Positions 35,853-45,593 of a DNA stretch of 64,000 nucleotides are shown here, in pieces. The notes under the pieces are model-generated. The model did not search any database. It had not been told where the DNA came from and saw nothing but the letters and a program-made list of their open reading frames with translations. Position 1 is the stretch's first letter, and each line of letters opens with the position of its first letter. Both the position numbers and the translations under genes were made by a program. The stretch comes from Cupriavidus sp. U2 (GTDB taxonomy: Bacteria > Pseudomonadota > Gammaproteobacteria > Burkholderiales > Burkholderiaceae): assembly GCF_009663685.2 (NCBI RefSeq), contig NZ_RCOG02000001.1, forward strand, positions 152 to 64,151. The letters are read 5' to 3'.

Positions 35853-36671
35853 CTAACGCGCCGCCCCGGCCGCCGCGCCGTTGGCCTGGCGGCGATACGC
35901 CCACACCACCATCAGCACGCCGACCAGGATCATCGGCAGGCTCAGCCACTGGCCCATCGACAGCTTCAGCGCCAGCAGGCCCAGGAAGCTGTCCGGCTCG
36001 CGCGTGAACTCGGCCAGGAAGCGGAACGTGCCATAGCCGATCAGGAACACGCCCGACACGGCGCCCATCGGCCGGGGCTTGCGCGCGAACAGCCACAGGA
36101 TGATGAACAGCGCCACGCCTTCGCCGGCAAACTGGTACAGCTGCGACGGATGACGCGGAATGTTGTCGCCAGCCTGCGGAAAGATCATGCCCCAGGGCAG
36201 GTCGGTGGCACGCCCCCACAGTTCACCGTTGATGAAGTTGCCGATGCGGCCGGCGGCCAGCCCGCACGGGATCAGCGGCGCGATGAAGTCGGTCACTTCC
36301 ATCCAGTGGCGGCGCCGCACCTTGGCAAACACCCACATCGCCACCAGCACGCCCAGGAATCCGCCGTGGAAGGCCATGCCGCCTTCCCATACCTTGAAGA
36401 TCTCCAGCGGGTGGGTCAGGTAGTAGCTCGGCTTGTAGAACAGCACATAGCCGAGGCGGCCGCCCAGGATCACGCCCAGCACGCCGTAGAACAGCATGTC
36501 GTCGAGATCGCGCGCCACCCAGCCGCGCGCCGCGACATGGGGCTGCCTGATACGCAGCCGGCCGAACCACAGGAACATGATGAAGCCGGCCAGGTACATC
36601 AGTCCGTACCAGCGGATGGCCAGCGGCCCCAGGTGGATGGCAACCGGATCGAATTGCGGATGAACGAGCAT
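35853..36671 (-). CDS. lgt: Prolipoprotein diacylglyceryl transferase
   Basis: 272-residue inner-membrane enzyme that transfers diacylglycerol from phosphatidylglycerol to the lipobox cysteine of prolipoproteins, the first step of lipoprotein maturation. Seven helices are apparent. The essential HGGFLG motif (in [19 protein letters not shown], about 103-121) and the Lgt signature [16 protein letters not shown] (about 143-158) are intact. The protein starts [30 protein letters not shown], as expected. It would lipidate the lipoproteins encoded elsewhere in the window. It is convergent with the M48 gene and follows the lysR gene on the same strand. Confidence 0.96.
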   Translation of the reverse strand: MLVHPQFDPVAIHLGPLAIRWYGLMYLAGFIMFLWFGRLRIRQPHVAARGWVARDLDDMLFYGVLGVILGGRLGYVLFYKPSYYLTHPLEIFKVWEGGMAFHGGFLGVLVAMWVFAKVRRRHWMEVTDFIAPLIPCGLAAGRIGNFINGELWGRATDLPWGMIFPQAGDNIPRHPSQLYQFAGEGVALFIILWLFARKPRPMGAVSGVFLIGYGTFRFLAEFTREPDSFLGLLALKLSMGQWLSLPMILVGVLMVVWAYRRQANGAAAGAAR

Positions 36672-36723
36672 GGAGTAGCGGGAGAGTAGCGGTAAGTTGG
36701 AGCGCGGCGTGCTGCGCGATGTT

Positions 36724-37668
36724 CTATGTCGTTATGCCATGGTCATGCGTCAGCCCGATGGCGCCGGCCAGCCCGGAGGCGATGTCGATGAACGACCGCA
36801 GCACCGGTGCCACCCCGGCCGCGCCCTCGCGCCAGGCCAGGCCGGTCTCGATCTCCGGGCCGGCGTCGAGCAAGGTCAGGTAGGACACGCCCGTGCGCCG
36901 CAGGTTGCGCAGCGACGCGGGCACCAGCGCCACGCCCATGCCGGCCGAGACCAGGCTCACGATCGTCTGCATCTGGATGGCCTCCTGGGCAATCACCGGC
37001 GTCAGGCCGTCGCGCGCATAGTAGCCCGTAATGATGTCATAAAACGCTGGCGCACTTCGGCGCGGGAAGATGACCAGTGGCTCGCGCGCGGCATCGCGCA
37101 GCGCCACCGCCTGCGGCACCGTGGCGCGGCCGGCGGGCCGCCATCCATCGGGCACGGCCAGCACCAGCGGCTCGCGCACCAGCGGCAGGTAGGACAGGCC
37201 ATGCGGCATCACGGGCAGTTGCGGGCGGATGACCAGCCCGGCGTCGATCGTGCCTTCGGCCAGGGCCTCGAACTGGACATCGCTGGTGGCTTCGCGCAGT
37301 TGCAGCTGCACGTCCGGGTGTTGCGCGCGGAAATGCCGCAGCAGCTCAGGCAGGATGCCGTAATCGGCCGTGCTGACAAAGGCCAGCGCCAGCGACCCCA
37401 CCTCGCCGCGGGCCAGCCGCTGGGCAAGCCCCGGCAGCGCCCCGGCGTCGGCCAGCACGCGCCGCACCTCGGGCAGCCACTGCTGGCCCGCCGGCGTCAG
37501 CATCACCGACCGCCGCGTGCGCACGAACAATTGCACGCCGATCTCTTCCTCCAGCGCCTGGATCTGTTGAGACAGCGGCGGCTGCGTCATGGCCAGGCGA
37601 CGGGCCGCCCGCCCGAAATGCAACTCTTCGGCCACTGTGACGAAGTAACGCAACTGGCGTAGATCCAA
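36724..37668 (-). CDS. LysR-family transcriptional regulator divergent from ilvD
   Basis: 314 residues. The winged helix-turn-helix is [49 protein letters not shown], with the usual LysR substrate-binding domain behind ([21 protein letters not shown] ... [18 protein letters not shown]). I chose a TTG start at 37668, since it gives the canonical (M)DLRQLRYF start and follows GGAAAGGA at about 8 bases. A TTG at 37707 would add 13 residues with a poor ribosome site. Divergent arrangement with ilvD suggests regulation of that gene or autoregulation, but the effector is unknown. Confidence 0.86.
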   Translation of the reverse strand: MDLRQLRYFVTVAEELHFGRAARRLAMTQPPLSQQIQALEEEIGVQLFVRTRRSVMLTPAGQQWLPEVRRVLADAGALPGLAQRLARGEVGSLALAFVSTADYGILPELLRHFRAQHPDVQLQLREATSDVQFEALAEGTIDAGLVIRPQLPVMPHGLSYLPLVREPLVLAVPDGWRPAGRATVPQAVALRDAAREPLVIFPRRSAPAFYDIITGYYARDGLTPVIAQEAIQMQTIVSLVSAGMGVALVPASLRNLRRTGVSYLTLLDAGPEIETGLAWREGAAGVAPVLRSFIDIASGLAGAIGLTHDHGITT

Positions 37669-37831
37669 CGGCGCTGTCCTTTCCGGTTGATATGTTTTTC
37701 GACCCAATAACGCTCGAATAATATATTTGACACGCTAAAACGCCAAGCGCATGCTTGCCGGCACCACACCAAGAACACGGCCGGCGCAGCGGCGTATCGA
37801 GCGCGGGCCCGGCATCCCCCGGAGAGACTTC

Positions 37832-39505
37832 ATGGCCTTCAACAAACGCTCCCAGCACATCACGCAAGGCGTGGCGCGCTCCCCCAACCGCTCGATGTAC
37901 TACGCGCTCGGCTACAAGAAGGAAGACTTCGACAAGCCGATGGTGGGCATCGCCAATGGCCATTCGACGATTACCCCGTGCAATGCCGGCCTGCAGCGCC
38001 TGGCCGATGCCGCCGTGGAAGCCGTGCGTGCGTCGGGCGCGAATCCGCAGATCTTCGGCACGCCCACCATCTCAGACGGCATGTCGATGGGCACCGAAGG
38101 CATGAAGTATTCGCTGATCTCGCGCGAAGTGATCGCTGACTGCATCGAAACCGCGGCGCAGGGCCAGTGGATGGACGGCGTGGTCGTGATCGGCGGCTGC
38201 GACAAGAACATGCCGGGCGGCATGATCGCGCTGGCGCGCACCAACGTGCCGGGCATATACGTGTACGGCGGCACCATCAAGCCGGGCAACTGGAAGGGCA
38301 AGGACCTGACCATCGTGTCGTCGTTCGAGGCCGTGGGCGAGTTCACGGCCGGCCGCATGAGCCAGGAAGACTTCGAGGGCGTGGAAAAGAACGCCTGCCC
38401 GAGCACCGGCTCGTGCGGCGGGATGTACACGGCCAACACGATGAGTTCGTCGTTCGAGGCGCTGGGCATGTCGCTGCTGTATTCGTCCACCATGGCCAAC
38501 CCGGACCAGGAAAAGGTCGACAGCGCCGCCGAATCGGCCCGTGTGCTGGTGGAGGCGGTCAAGAAGGACATCAAGCCGCGCGACATCATCACGCGCAAGT
38601 CGATCGAAAACGCCGTCACGCTGATCATGGCCACCGGCGGGTCCACCAACGCCGTGCTGCACTACCTGGCCATCGCCCACTCGGCCGAAGTGGAATGGAC
38701 CATCGACGATTTCGAGCGCATCCGCCGCCGCGTGCCGGTGATCTGCAACCTGAAGCCGTCGGGCGACTACGTGGCCACCGACCTGCATCGGGCCGGCGGC
38801 ATTCCGCAGGTCATGAAAATCCTGCTGAACGCGGGGCTGCTGCATGGCGACTGCCTGACCATCACGGGCCGCACGCTGGCCGAGGAACTGGAGCACGTAC
38901 CCGACCACCCGCGCGCCGACCAGGACGTGATCATGCCGCTCGATCGCGCGCTCTACAAGCAGGGCCACCTGGCCATCCTGAAGGGCAACCTGGCCGAGGA
39001 AGGCGCCGTGGCCAAGATCACCGGGCTCAAGAACCCGGTCATCACCGGCCCGGCACGCGTGTTCGAGGACGAACAGAGCGCGATGGAGGCCATCCTGGGC
39101 GACAAGATCAATGCCGGCGATGTCCTTGTGTTGCGCTACCTGGGCCCCAAGGGCGGCCCGGGCATGCCGGAAATGCTGGCGCCCACTTCGGCCATCATCG
39201 GCAAGGGGCTGGGCGAATCGGTGGGATTTATTACCGACGGCCGCTTTTCCGGCGGCACCTGGGGCATGGTGGTCGGCCACGTGGCACCGGAAGCCTACGT
39301 CGGCGGCACCATCGCGCTGGTGCAGGAAGGCGATTCGATCACGATCGACGCGCACCAGCTGGTGTTGCAGCTGAATGTGCCGGACGACGAACTGGCCAGG
39401 CGGCGTGCCGCGTGGAAGCAGCCGGCGCCGCGCTATACCCGCGGGGTGCTGGCGAAGTTCTCGAAACTGGCATCGACGGCCAGCAAGGGCGCGGTGACGG
39501 ACTGA
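37832..39505 (+). CDS. ilvD: Dihydroxy-acid dehydratase
   Basis: 557 residues, full length. It converts 2,3-dihydroxy-3-methylbutanoate and its isoleucine-pathway homologue to 2-keto acids in branched-chain amino acid synthesis. Iron-sulfur ligands are visible in [14 protein letters not shown] (about 117-130) and [20 protein letters not shown] (about 187-206). The C-terminal catalytic serine region is [23 protein letters not shown]. The ATG at 37832 follows CCGGAGAGAC. The upstream gap to lysR holds TTGACA at 37727-37732. Its 3' side runs into a REP-like repeat cluster. Confidence 0.97.
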   Translation: MAFNKRSQHITQGVARSPNRSMYYALGYKKEDFDKPMVGIANGHSTITPCNAGLQRLADAAVEAVRASGANPQIFGTPTISDGMSMGTEGMKYSLISREVIADCIETAAQGQWMDGVVVIGGCDKNMPGGMIALARTNVPGIYVYGGTIKPGNWKGKDLTIVSSFEAVGEFTAGRMSQEDFEGVEKNACPSTGSCGGMYTANTMSSSFEALGMSLLYSSTMANPDQEKVDSAAESARVLVEAVKKDIKPRDIITRKSIENAVTLIMATGGSTNAVLHYLAIAHSAEVEWTIDDFERIRRRVPVICNLKPSGDYVATDLHRAGGIPQVMKILLNAGLLHGDCLTITGRTLAEELEHVPDHPRADQDVIMPLDRALYKQGHLAILKGNLAEEGAVAKITGLKNPVITGPARVFEDEQSAMEAILGDKINAGDVLVLRYLGPKGGPGMPEMLAPTSAIIGKGLGESVGFITDGRFSGGTWGMVVGHVAPEAYVGGTIALVQEGDSITIDAHQLVLQLNVPDDELARRRAAWKQPAPRYTRGVLAKFSKLASTASKGAVTD

Positions 39506-39525
39506 GGCTGAAATACCGCTGACCC

Positions 39526-39639
39526 GCTCCCCTCTCCCGCACGGCGGGAGAGGGGCTGGGGGAGAGGGCATAGCGGTTCAAATTGCGACTTGTCGTGTAT
39601 TGAACCGCCCGCCCTCTCCCCCGCCCCTCTCCCATCAAT
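39526..39639. repeat. Composite REP-like inverted pair after ilvD
   Basis: CCCCTCTCCCGC...GCGGGAGAGGGG then CTGGGGGAGAGGG and the tag GCGGTTCAAATTGCG (39573-39587), followed by TTGAACCGCCCGCCCTCTCCCCC and CCCCTCTCCC in inverted orientation. The layout is the same as at 493-621, showing that the composite unit is mobile or has been copied as a whole. Confidence 0.82.
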
Positions 39640-39803
39640 GGGAGAGGGGAGAAAACCGTCTACATCCCCGCCCGGGTCCCGTTCGACCTCCATTGGGAGA
39701 GGGGGAGAAAACCGTCTACATCCCGCCCGGGTCCCGTTCGACCTCTATTGGGAGAGGGGAGAAAACCGTCTACATCCCGCCCGGGTCGCGTTCGATCTCT
39801 TCC
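39640..39803. repeat. 55-bp tandem triplication covering the 3' end of the DUF2486-like gene
   Basis: Three copies of a unit of about 55 bp start at 39640, 39695 and 39750. Each begins GGGAGAGGG(G)GAGAAAACC and continues through CCCGCCCGGGTC(C/G)CGTTCGA(C/T)CTC. The third copy is the authentic 3' end of the minus-strand gene (codons for ERDPGGM and stop). The other two repeat that coding end outside the gene, fused to the GGGAGAGGGG half of the REP-like element. Confidence 0.9.
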
Positions 39804-40297
39804 AGCGTGGCGTCGAGCCACTCCACCAGGCGGGCCTCCAGCGCCTGCGTCAGTTCGCTGGCCAACTGGGCCGTTAGCGGCGCCAGGCGCGACTGCAGCG
39901 TGGCCTCGGTATGGGCTTCCACCACCTGCGGCCATTCGGTCCGGAAGCGCATCATCACGCGCGTCAGCAGTTCGGTGCGCACGGCGCGCAGGTCGTCCTC
40001 GCCGGGCAGGAAGGCCGCAGCGTCCACCATCGGCGGCTGCGTGTCCGCAGCCGTGGCGGCGTCGGCCAGCGAATCGGTGTCGCCGACTGCCGTGACCACG
40101 CCAGACTCGGGCATGTCGGCGGTATCGATGACCGTGGCGCCGGGCCGTGCGGCCATTGGCTGCAACGCCGGCTGATCCAGCGGCTGCGTGGGCGCCTCGA
40201 ACGCCGCGTCTGGCAATTCGACGATCTCGGTCAGCAACGGCACGCTGTCATTGGGCCCCAGCCGCGGAATCACCCGCGATGTCGTGCGTTCGCTCAT
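39770..40297 (-). CDS. DUF2486-like protein, downstream of holC
   Basis: 175 residues, acidic, with no signal peptide or membrane helix. The N-terminal half (about 1-85) is low in order (RLGPNDSVPLLTEIVELPDAA ... VVTAVGDTDSLADAATAAD). The C-terminal half is a predicted long helix (VRTELLTRVMMRFRTEWPQVVEAHTEATLQSRLAPLTAQLASELTQALEARLVEWLDATLEEIE). I associate this protein with the DUF2486 family that lies next to holC in Burkholderiaceae; function unknown. It overlaps holC by ATGA. Its last codons lie in the third unit of a tandem triplication. Confidence 0.72.
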   Translation of the reverse strand: MSERTTSRVIPRLGPNDSVPLLTEIVELPDAAFEAPTQPLDQPALQPMAARPGATVIDTADMPESGVVTAVGDTDSLADAATAADTQPPMVDAAAFLPGEDDLRAVRTELLTRVMMRFRTEWPQVVEAHTEATLQSRLAPLTAQLASELTQALEARLVEWLDATLEEIERDPGGM

Positions 40298-40728
40298 GCC
40301 GATTCTCCTTTGGCCTGCCCGATGTCATGGTGCGTGAGCGGATACCCGCGCTCACGATAGAAACGATAGCGATCACGGCCGGCGTCGCGGGCGTCGGGGG
40401 TGGCGCCCACCACCTCGATCATCCGCTCGAAGCTGGCGAACTGCGCCGGGGCTTCCGGCGCGATATTCACCAGCAGCTGATGGTGCGGCACCTGATCCAG
40501 CGTGGCGGCCAGGATGATCGGCGTCACCGCCGCATTGGGGCTGTCCAGCCCGCAATGCGGCAGGAAGTCGAGCGGCGAGAACGACCACAGCCGCGCGTCA
40601 AGCTGCGCCAGCTGCTGCGGGGCGCCGAACACCACCACCTTCTGCCCTGCCCCATAGGCCTTGCGGACCAGGCGGCAGACGTAGGCCAGCGTATCCGGCA
40701 CGTTGCTGTGGAAGTCGATGCGCGTCAT
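40294..40728 (-). CDS. holC: DNA polymerase III subunit chi
   Basis: 144 residues. Chi links the clamp loader complex (via psi) to single-strand-binding protein during replication. The N-terminus TRIDFHSNVPDTLAYVCRLVRKAYGAGQKVVVFG and the segment LWSFSPLDFLPHCGLDSPNAAVTPIILA match HolC. A terminal segment FERMIEVVGATPDARDAGRDRYRFYRERGYPLTHHDI is also typical. It follows pepA by 24 bases, the usual pepA-holC order, and overlaps the DUF2486-like gene by four bases. Confidence 0.93.
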   Translation of the reverse strand: MTRIDFHSNVPDTLAYVCRLVRKAYGAGQKVVVFGAPQQLAQLDARLWSFSPLDFLPHCGLDSPNAAVTPIILAATLDQVPHHQLLVNIAPEAPAQFASFERMIEVVGATPDARDAGRDRYRFYRERGYPLTHHDIGQAKGESA

Positions 40729-40752
40729 CCTGTGCTGCCTTCGATTGGCCGG

Positions 40753-42285
40753 TTACCCGGCACGGTCCATCAGGAACTGCGTCAGCAGGGGCACCGGACG
40801 GCCCGTCGCCCCCTTGGCCGCGCCGCTCTTCCAGGCGGTGCCTGCGATATCGAGGTGGGCCCAGTCGTACTTCTCGGTGTAACGCGCCAGGAAGCACGCC
40901 GCCGTGACGCTGCCAGCCGGGCGGCCGCCGATATTGGCCATGTCGGCAAAGTTCGACTTGAGCTGGTCCTGGTAGTCATCGTCCAGCGGCAGGCGCCAGG
41001 CGGTGTCCATGGCCTTGCGGCCGGCGTTCAGCAGCTGGTCGGCCAGCACGTCGCTGCGCGCGTACAGGCCGCTGTTCACATGGCCCAGCGCAATGATGCA
41101 GGCGCCGGTCAGCGTAGCCACGTCCACCACGGCGGCCGGCTTGAAACGCTCCACATAGGTCAGCGCGTCGCACAGGATCAGGCGGCCTTCGGCGTCCGTG
41201 TTCAGGATCTCGATGGTCTGGCCCGACATGCTGACCACCACGTCGCCCGGCTTGGTGGCATTGCCGGCCGGCATGTTCTCGCAGGTGGGCACCACGGCGA
41301 TCACGTTCAGCTTCAGGCCCATCTCGGCCACGGCCTGGATGGTGCCCAGCACCGACGCGGCGCCGCACATGTCGTACTTCATTTCGTCCATGCCCTCGCC
41401 CGGCTTCAGCGAGATGCCGCCGGTGTCGAACGTGATGCCCTTGCCCACCAGCACCACCGGCGCGGCCTTGGCGCTGGCGCCGTCATAGCGCAGCACGATG
41501 AACTGCGGCGGCTCCACGCTGCCCTTGGTCACGGCCAGGAAGGCGCCCATGTTCAGCGCCTCGATCTGCTTGCGGCCCAGGATTTCCACCTTGAGCTTGT
41601 GCTTCTTGGCGATGCCGCGGGCGGTGTTGGCCAGGTAGGTCGGCGTGCAGATGTTCGACGGCAGGTTGCCGAGGTCGCGGGTCAGTTCCATGCCGTTGGC
41701 GATGGCCGTGCCGCGCACCACGGCCTGGGTGGCGGCCTTGGCATCGGCCCCGTCCACGGCCAGCACGATCTTGCGCAGCGTGGGCTTGTCGGCCGCGCCG
41801 GCGCCCTTGGCCGCGCGCTTGAGTTCGGGGTGGCGCTCCAGCAGGCGATAGCCGGCTTCGCGCACGATGCTGATCGTGGTGATCACGGCCCAGGCCACGT
41901 CGCGCTGCTGCGGCACCTGTTGTGCCAGGCACCACAGTGCCGATGCGGCACGCGTGCCGCCCAGCGCACGCATGGCCGTGCGCACGGCCTCGGCAAAGGC
42001 CTTGTCGGTAAATTCGACTTCCTTGCCCAGGCCCACCAGCAGCACGCGGGCCGCGCCGATGCCGGCCACTTCGTGCAACATCAGATGGCTGCCGCGCTTG
42101 CCCTCGAAATCGCCCTGCTTGACCAGGCGCGCCACCAGCCCCTTGGTGGCCACGTCCAACGCCTTGCCCACACCGGCAAGATTCTGGCCCTCGAACAGGC
42201 CTACCACCAGGCAGTCGGTCTTGGTGGCCAGGAAACCATTTTGGCCGGCTTTGCTCAGATCCAGGGCTTTTGTGCTAAATTCCAT
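40753..42285 (-). CDS. pepA: Cytosol aminopeptidase (leucyl aminopeptidase, M17)
   Basis: 510 residues. It removes N-terminal residues from peptides; E. coli PepA also binds DNA. Two-metal-site motifs are [33 protein letters not shown] (about 275-305) and the family signature [16 protein letters not shown] (about 355-370), with [16 protein letters not shown] following. The N-terminal macro-like domain starts [35 protein letters not shown] 42285 follows GGAAGGAAG. It is divergent from lptF, a widely conserved arrangement. Confidence 0.96.
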   Translation of the reverse strand: MEFSTKALDLSKAGQNGFLATKTDCLVVGLFEGQNLAGVGKALDVATKGLVARLVKQGDFEGKRGSHLMLHEVAGIGAARVLLVGLGKEVEFTDKAFAEAVRTAMRALGGTRAASALWCLAQQVPQQRDVAWAVITTISIVREAGYRLLERHPELKRAAKGAGAADKPTLRKIVLAVDGADAKAATQAVVRGTAIANGMELTRDLGNLPSNICTPTYLANTARGIAKKHKLKVEILGRKQIEALNMGAFLAVTKGSVEPPQFIVLRYDGASAKAAPVVLVGKGITFDTGGISLKPGEGMDEMKYDMCGAASVLGTIQAVAEMGLKLNVIAVVPTCENMPAGNATKPGDVVVSMSGQTIEILNTDAEGRLILCDALTYVERFKPAAVVDVATLTGACIIALGHVNSGLYARSDVLADQLLNAGRKAMDTAWRLPLDDDYQDQLKSNFADMANIGGRPAGSVTAACFLARYTEKYDWAHLDIAGTAWKSGAAKGATGRPVPLLTQFLMDRAG

Positions 42286-42450
42286 CGCGCTTCCTTCCAG
42301 GGGCTCGTCGAAAAGAAAGCCCCCATTATCCGCGATTTTCATCCGCGATCTGCCGCCGCCGATCCTGCAAGCTGACAGCCCGCGGTCCTGCCAGTCCCTC
42401 GGCCCCCGGCATATCGCCCGCGCCGGCCGGAAGCCGGAAGCGATTCACGC

Positions 42451-43599
42451 ATGATTTTTCAACAAGCCCTGCGACGCGAGCTCGCCTACACCGCCGGTGC
42501 GGTGTTCCTGGTGATGCTGACGTTCATGCTGACGTCGCTCGTGATCCGCATCCTGGGCATGGCCGCCAACGGCAAGGCCAGCCCCAACGACGTGCTGATG
42601 CTGATCGGCCTGGCCACCATTGGCTACCTGTCGATCCTGCTGTCGGCCACGCTGTTCATCTCGACCCTGATCGTCCTGACGCGCTGGTACAAGGACTCGG
42701 AGATGGTGGTGTGGTTCTCGGCCGGCATTTCGCTGCGCGACCTGGTCAAGCCGGTGCTGCAGTTCGCCACGCCGTTCTTCATCATGGCGCTGCTGCTGGG
42801 CACCTTCGCCTGGCCGTGGGCCAACCAGCAGAGCGCGCTGTTCCGCGACCGCTTCCAGCAGCGCGGCGTGCTGTCGATGATCGCCTCCGGGCGCTTCATC
42901 GAGCCCGCCAACGGTAACTACGTGCTGTTCATCGAGGGCATCGACGCCGACATGAAGCACGCCCGTAACGTGTTTGTTGCAAATTCGGAGGCTGGCAAGA
43001 TCGGGGTCGCGCTGTCGCACCAGGGCCAGTTCGAAACCCAGCCCAACGGTGACCGCCTGGTGGTCATGGAGCATGGCCGCCGCTACGCCGGCATCCCGGG
43101 TCAGCTTAACTATCGGATCATCGAATTCGATAAATACGCCGTCAGGGTCGACAACAAGCCGCCCGAGACCGAAGCCGACCAGCCGGCCAAGAGCCGGGAC
43201 ACGATCGACCTGCTGCGCAATCCCACGCGTGAAAACCTCGGCGAACTGCTGTGGCGCGTGTCGCTGCCGATCCTGGCCTTCAACTTCGTGATGATCGCCA
43301 TCCCGCTGGCCTATGTGAACCCGCGCCTGGGTCGCTATACGCCGCTGGTGTTCGCCGTGCTGATCTACCTGACGTACAGCAACATGATCAACCTGGCCCA
43401 GGCCTGGGTGCGCTCGGGGTCGCTCTCGTTCTGGACGGCGCTGGTTCCGATCCACGTCTTCGTGTTCCTTTGCGCGCTGCTGATGTTCCGCTACCGTGCA
43501 AACCGCAGCCTGGGCGGCTGGCGGGCGGTGTTCGGCCTGCACCGGCTCGGCAAACGGGCCAATGGCACGAACGGCAAGACCGGCGGGGGCAAGGCATGA
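42451..43599 (+). CDS. lptF: LPS export ABC transporter permease LptF
   Basis: 382 residues, one of the two inner-membrane permeases of the LptB2FG complex that extracts lipopolysaccharide. N-terminal helices include AYTAGAVFLVMLTFMLTSLVIRILG and IGYLSILLSATLFISTLIVLTRWYKDSEMVVWFSAG, the latter with the coupling-helix motif. A periplasmic beta-jellyroll (about 130-260) follows, then three C-terminal helices (LPILAFNFVMIAIPLAYVNPRLGRY ...). The start codon is ATG 42451. The stop overlaps lptG (ATGA). Confidence 0.96.
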   Translation: MIFQQALRRELAYTAGAVFLVMLTFMLTSLVIRILGMAANGKASPNDVLMLIGLATIGYLSILLSATLFISTLIVLTRWYKDSEMVVWFSAGISLRDLVKPVLQFATPFFIMALLLGTFAWPWANQQSALFRDRFQQRGVLSMIASGRFIEPANGNYVLFIEGIDADMKHARNVFVANSEAGKIGVALSHQGQFETQPNGDRLVVMEHGRRYAGIPGQLNYRIIEFDKYAVRVDNKPPETEADQPAKSRDTIDLLRNPTRENLGELLWRVSLPILAFNFVMIAIPLAYVNPRLGRYTPLVFAVLIYLTYSNMINLAQAWVRSGSLSFWTALVPIHVFVFLCALLMFRYRANRSLGGWRAVFGLHRLGKRANGTNGKTGGGKA

Positions 43600-44798
43600 G
43601 GATCCTGGCCGTCTATGAGCGTTATTTCGCGCGACTGATCTACGGGGTCTTCTCGTTCATCCTGTTTGCGGTGCTGGCGCTGTTCATCTTCTTCGACATG
43701 CTCAGCGAACTGGAGAGCGTGCAGGGGAAATACACGTCGATGGTGGCGTTCTTCCACGTCATGCTGCAAGCGCCGACGCGGATCTACGAGGTGCTGCCGA
43801 TCGCGGTGCTGATCAGCGCCATCTACGTGTTCTCGCAGCTGGCCAGCCAGTCCGAGTACACGATCTTCCGCGTGGCCGGCCTGAACACGCGCCAGGCGCT
43901 GTTCTCGCTGTTCAAGCTGGCCGTGCCGCTGGCGGTGGTCACCTTCGTGTTCGGGGAATTCATCGGCCCAGCCGCCGAGCAGTACGCGCAGAAGATCAAG
44001 CTGGAGGCGATTGGCGCCACGGTGTCGTCGGGCTTCCGGTCGGGTGTCTGGGTAAAGGACCGCGATCGCGACGCAGCGGGTGGCGGCGAGATCACCCGTT
44101 TTGTCAATGTCCAGGGCCTGAAGGCGGATCAGACCATCAACGGCATCACGATCTACGAGTTCGACCGCGACTATCGCCTGCGCGTGATCCGCGTGGCCAA
44201 GGAAGGCCGGTACCAGGGCGGCCAGCAATGGCAGCTCAACGACGTCAACGAGACCCGTTTCGCCGAACTGCGCGATCTTCCGGCAGGCCAGGCCGCCCAG
44301 CCGGCCCGACCGGCGCAAGCCGGCCAGCCCGCCGCCAAGCGCGACGCACTGGCGCCCGACTTCCGCGCCGAGCAGGCACTGTTCCCGAACATGGTGATGC
44401 ATTCCGAATTGACCCCGCAGATCCTGTCGGTGCTGCTGGTCACGCCGGAGCGGATGTCGACGCTGGACCTGTTCCGCTATATCCGCCACCTGCGCGACAA
44501 CAAGCAGGACACGCAGCGATACGAGATCGCGTTCTGGAAGAAGGTGGTCTATCCGCTGACGCTGTTCGTGATGGTGGCGCTGGCCCTGCCGTTCGCCTAC
44601 CTGCATGCACGGGCCGGCGCGGTGGGCGTGAAGGTGTTCGGCGGCATCATGCTGGGCCTGTCGTTCCACCTGGCCAATACGCTGTTCTCGCACGTGGGCC
44701 TGCTGCACACATGGCCGCCGATCGTCTCGGCGCTGGTGCCGGGCACGCTGTACCTGACCATCGCACTGACATCGTTGCGGTGGGTGGATCGGCACTGA
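43596..44798 (+). CDS. lptG: LPS export ABC transporter permease LptG
   Basis: 400 residues, partner of LptF. The N-terminus RILAVYERYFARLIYGVFSFILFAVLALFIFFDMLSEL is typical, followed by APTRIYEVLPIAVLISAIYVFSQLASQSEYTIFRVAGL (coupling region), a periplasmic jellyroll with an alanine/proline/glutamine insertion (AGQAAQPARPAQAGQPAAKRD, about 230-250), and the final helices VVYPLTLFVMVALALPFAYLHAR and GLSFHLANTLFSHVGLLHTWPP. It overlaps lptF by four bases and is followed after 2 bases by cbiX. Confidence 0.96.
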   Translation: MRILAVYERYFARLIYGVFSFILFAVLALFIFFDMLSELESVQGKYTSMVAFFHVMLQAPTRIYEVLPIAVLISAIYVFSQLASQSEYTIFRVAGLNTRQALFSLFKLAVPLAVVTFVFGEFIGPAAEQYAQKIKLEAIGATVSSGFRSGVWVKDRDRDAAGGGEITRFVNVQGLKADQTINGITIYEFDRDYRLRVIRVAKEGRYQGGQQWQLNDVNETRFAELRDLPAGQAAQPARPAQAGQPAAKRDALAPDFRAEQALFPNMVMHSELTPQILSVLLVTPERMSTLDLFRYIRHLRDNKQDTQRYEIAFWKKVVYPLTLFVMVALALPFAYLHARAGAVGVKVFGGIMLGLSFHLANTLFSHVGLLHTWPPIVSALVPGTLYLTIALTSLRWVDRH

Positions 44799-44800
44799 CG

Positions 44801-45226
44801 ATGGCTGCATCGAAACCCGCCATCGTCCTGTTCGGCCACGGCGCCCGCGACGCCCGCTGGCGCGAGCCGTTCGACCGGCTGCACGGCAAGCTCGTGGCGT
44901 TGCTGCCCGATTGTGCGGTCCGGCTGGCCTTTCTGGAACTGATGGCGCCGTCGCTGGCGGAAGCCATCGATGAGCTGGCCGGAACTGGCGTCAATGAGAT
45001 CACCGTGGTGCCGGTGTTCTTTGGCCAGGGTGGTCATCTGCGGCGCGATTTCCCGGTGCTGATCGAGGAATGCCGGGCGAAGTATCCGGGCGTGACGATT
45101 CAGGCCGCCACGGCCGTGGGCGAGGTGGATGGCGTGCTGGATGCCATCGCGGCATATTGCGCGCTGGCCCTCTCCCCCAGCCCCTCTCCCGCAAGCGGGC
45201 GAGGGGAGCAGACCGGCAGTGTTTGA
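44801..45226 (+). CDS. cbiX: Short CbiX/SirB-type sirohydrochlorin chelatase with repeat-derived C-terminus
   Basis: 141 residues. The class II chelatase fold of the short type is recognisable: IVLFGHGARDARWREPFDRL (active-site His at 13), VRLAFLELMAPSLAEAIDELA, and ITVVPVFFGQGGHLRRDFPVLI (metal-binding His about 79). It inserts cobalt or iron into sirohydrochlorin. The sulfite reductase gene in the window needs siroheme, so iron is a reasonable guess. The chelatase domain ends near residue 121. Residues from about 123 (LALSPSPSPASGRGEQTGSV) are encoded by the first unit of the downstream 61-bp repeat array, so the natural stop seems to have been lost. It begins two bases after lptG. Confidence 0.87.
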   Translation: MAASKPAIVLFGHGARDARWREPFDRLHGKLVALLPDCAVRLAFLELMAPSLAEAIDELAGTGVNEITVVPVFFGQGGHLRRDFPVLIEECRAKYPGVTIQAATAVGEVDGVLDAIAAYCALALSPSPSPASGRGEQTGSV

Positions 45227-45538
45227 GCGGCTGCGAGCCAGTCCCCTCTCCCGCTGTCGGCGAGGGGAGCAAACCGGCAGTGTTTGAACCGCTGTGAACC
45301 GGTCCCCTCTCCCGCTGTCGGCGAGGGGAGCAGACCGGCAGTGTTTGAGCGGCCGTGAGCCGGTCCTCTCTCCCGCTGTCGGCGAGGGGAGCAGACCGGC
45401 AGTGTTTGAGCGGCTGCGAGCCAGTCCCCTCTCCCGCTGTCGGCGAGGGAAGCAAACCCGCAGTGTTTGAGCGGCCGTGAGCCGGTCCCCTCTCCCGCTT
45501 GCGGGAGAGGGTTAGGGAGAGGGCCAGCGGTTCAAAAT
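45167..45538. repeat. 61-bp tandem repeat array built on the REP-like core
   Basis: Six CCCCTCTCCCGC-type cores start at 45181, 45243, 45304, 45365, 45426 and 45487, giving a period of 61-62 bp. Each unit also contains GGCGAGGGGAGCA(G/A)ACC.GCAGTGTTTGA(G/A)C(G/C)G. Units are about 90 percent alike by eye. The last core is a normal symmetric element followed by GTTAGGGAGAGGG and the tag GCGGTTCAAAATGCG (45527-45541), as in the other composite copies. Repeats are directly adjacent with no unique spacers, so this is not a CRISPR array. The first unit supplies the end of cbiX. Confidence 0.93.
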
Positions 45539-45574
45539 GCGAAAAGGCCAGAGCTCACACTCTGGCCTTTTCGC
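45539..45574. terminator. Bidirectional terminator hairpin
   Basis: GCGAAAAGGCCAGAG (45539-45553) and CTCTGGCCTTTTCGC (45560-45574) form a perfect 15-bp stem with a six-base loop and T/A tracts inside the stem edge. It separates the repeat array from the convergent SUMT gene and ends the cys operon. Confidence 0.82.
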
Positions 45575-45593
45575 ATTTCCACAGGCTACCGGA

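Noticed and set aside
37669..37707. Upstream TTG start for the LysR gene
   Set aside because: It adds 13 residues before the conserved DLRQLRYF start and lacks a good ribosome-binding site, whereas the TTG at 37668 has GGAAAGGA at proper spacing.
45167..45538. CRISPR-like periodic array
   Set aside because: The 61-bp units are directly adjacent and similar along their whole length, with no unique spacers between short repeats and no cas genes nearby.
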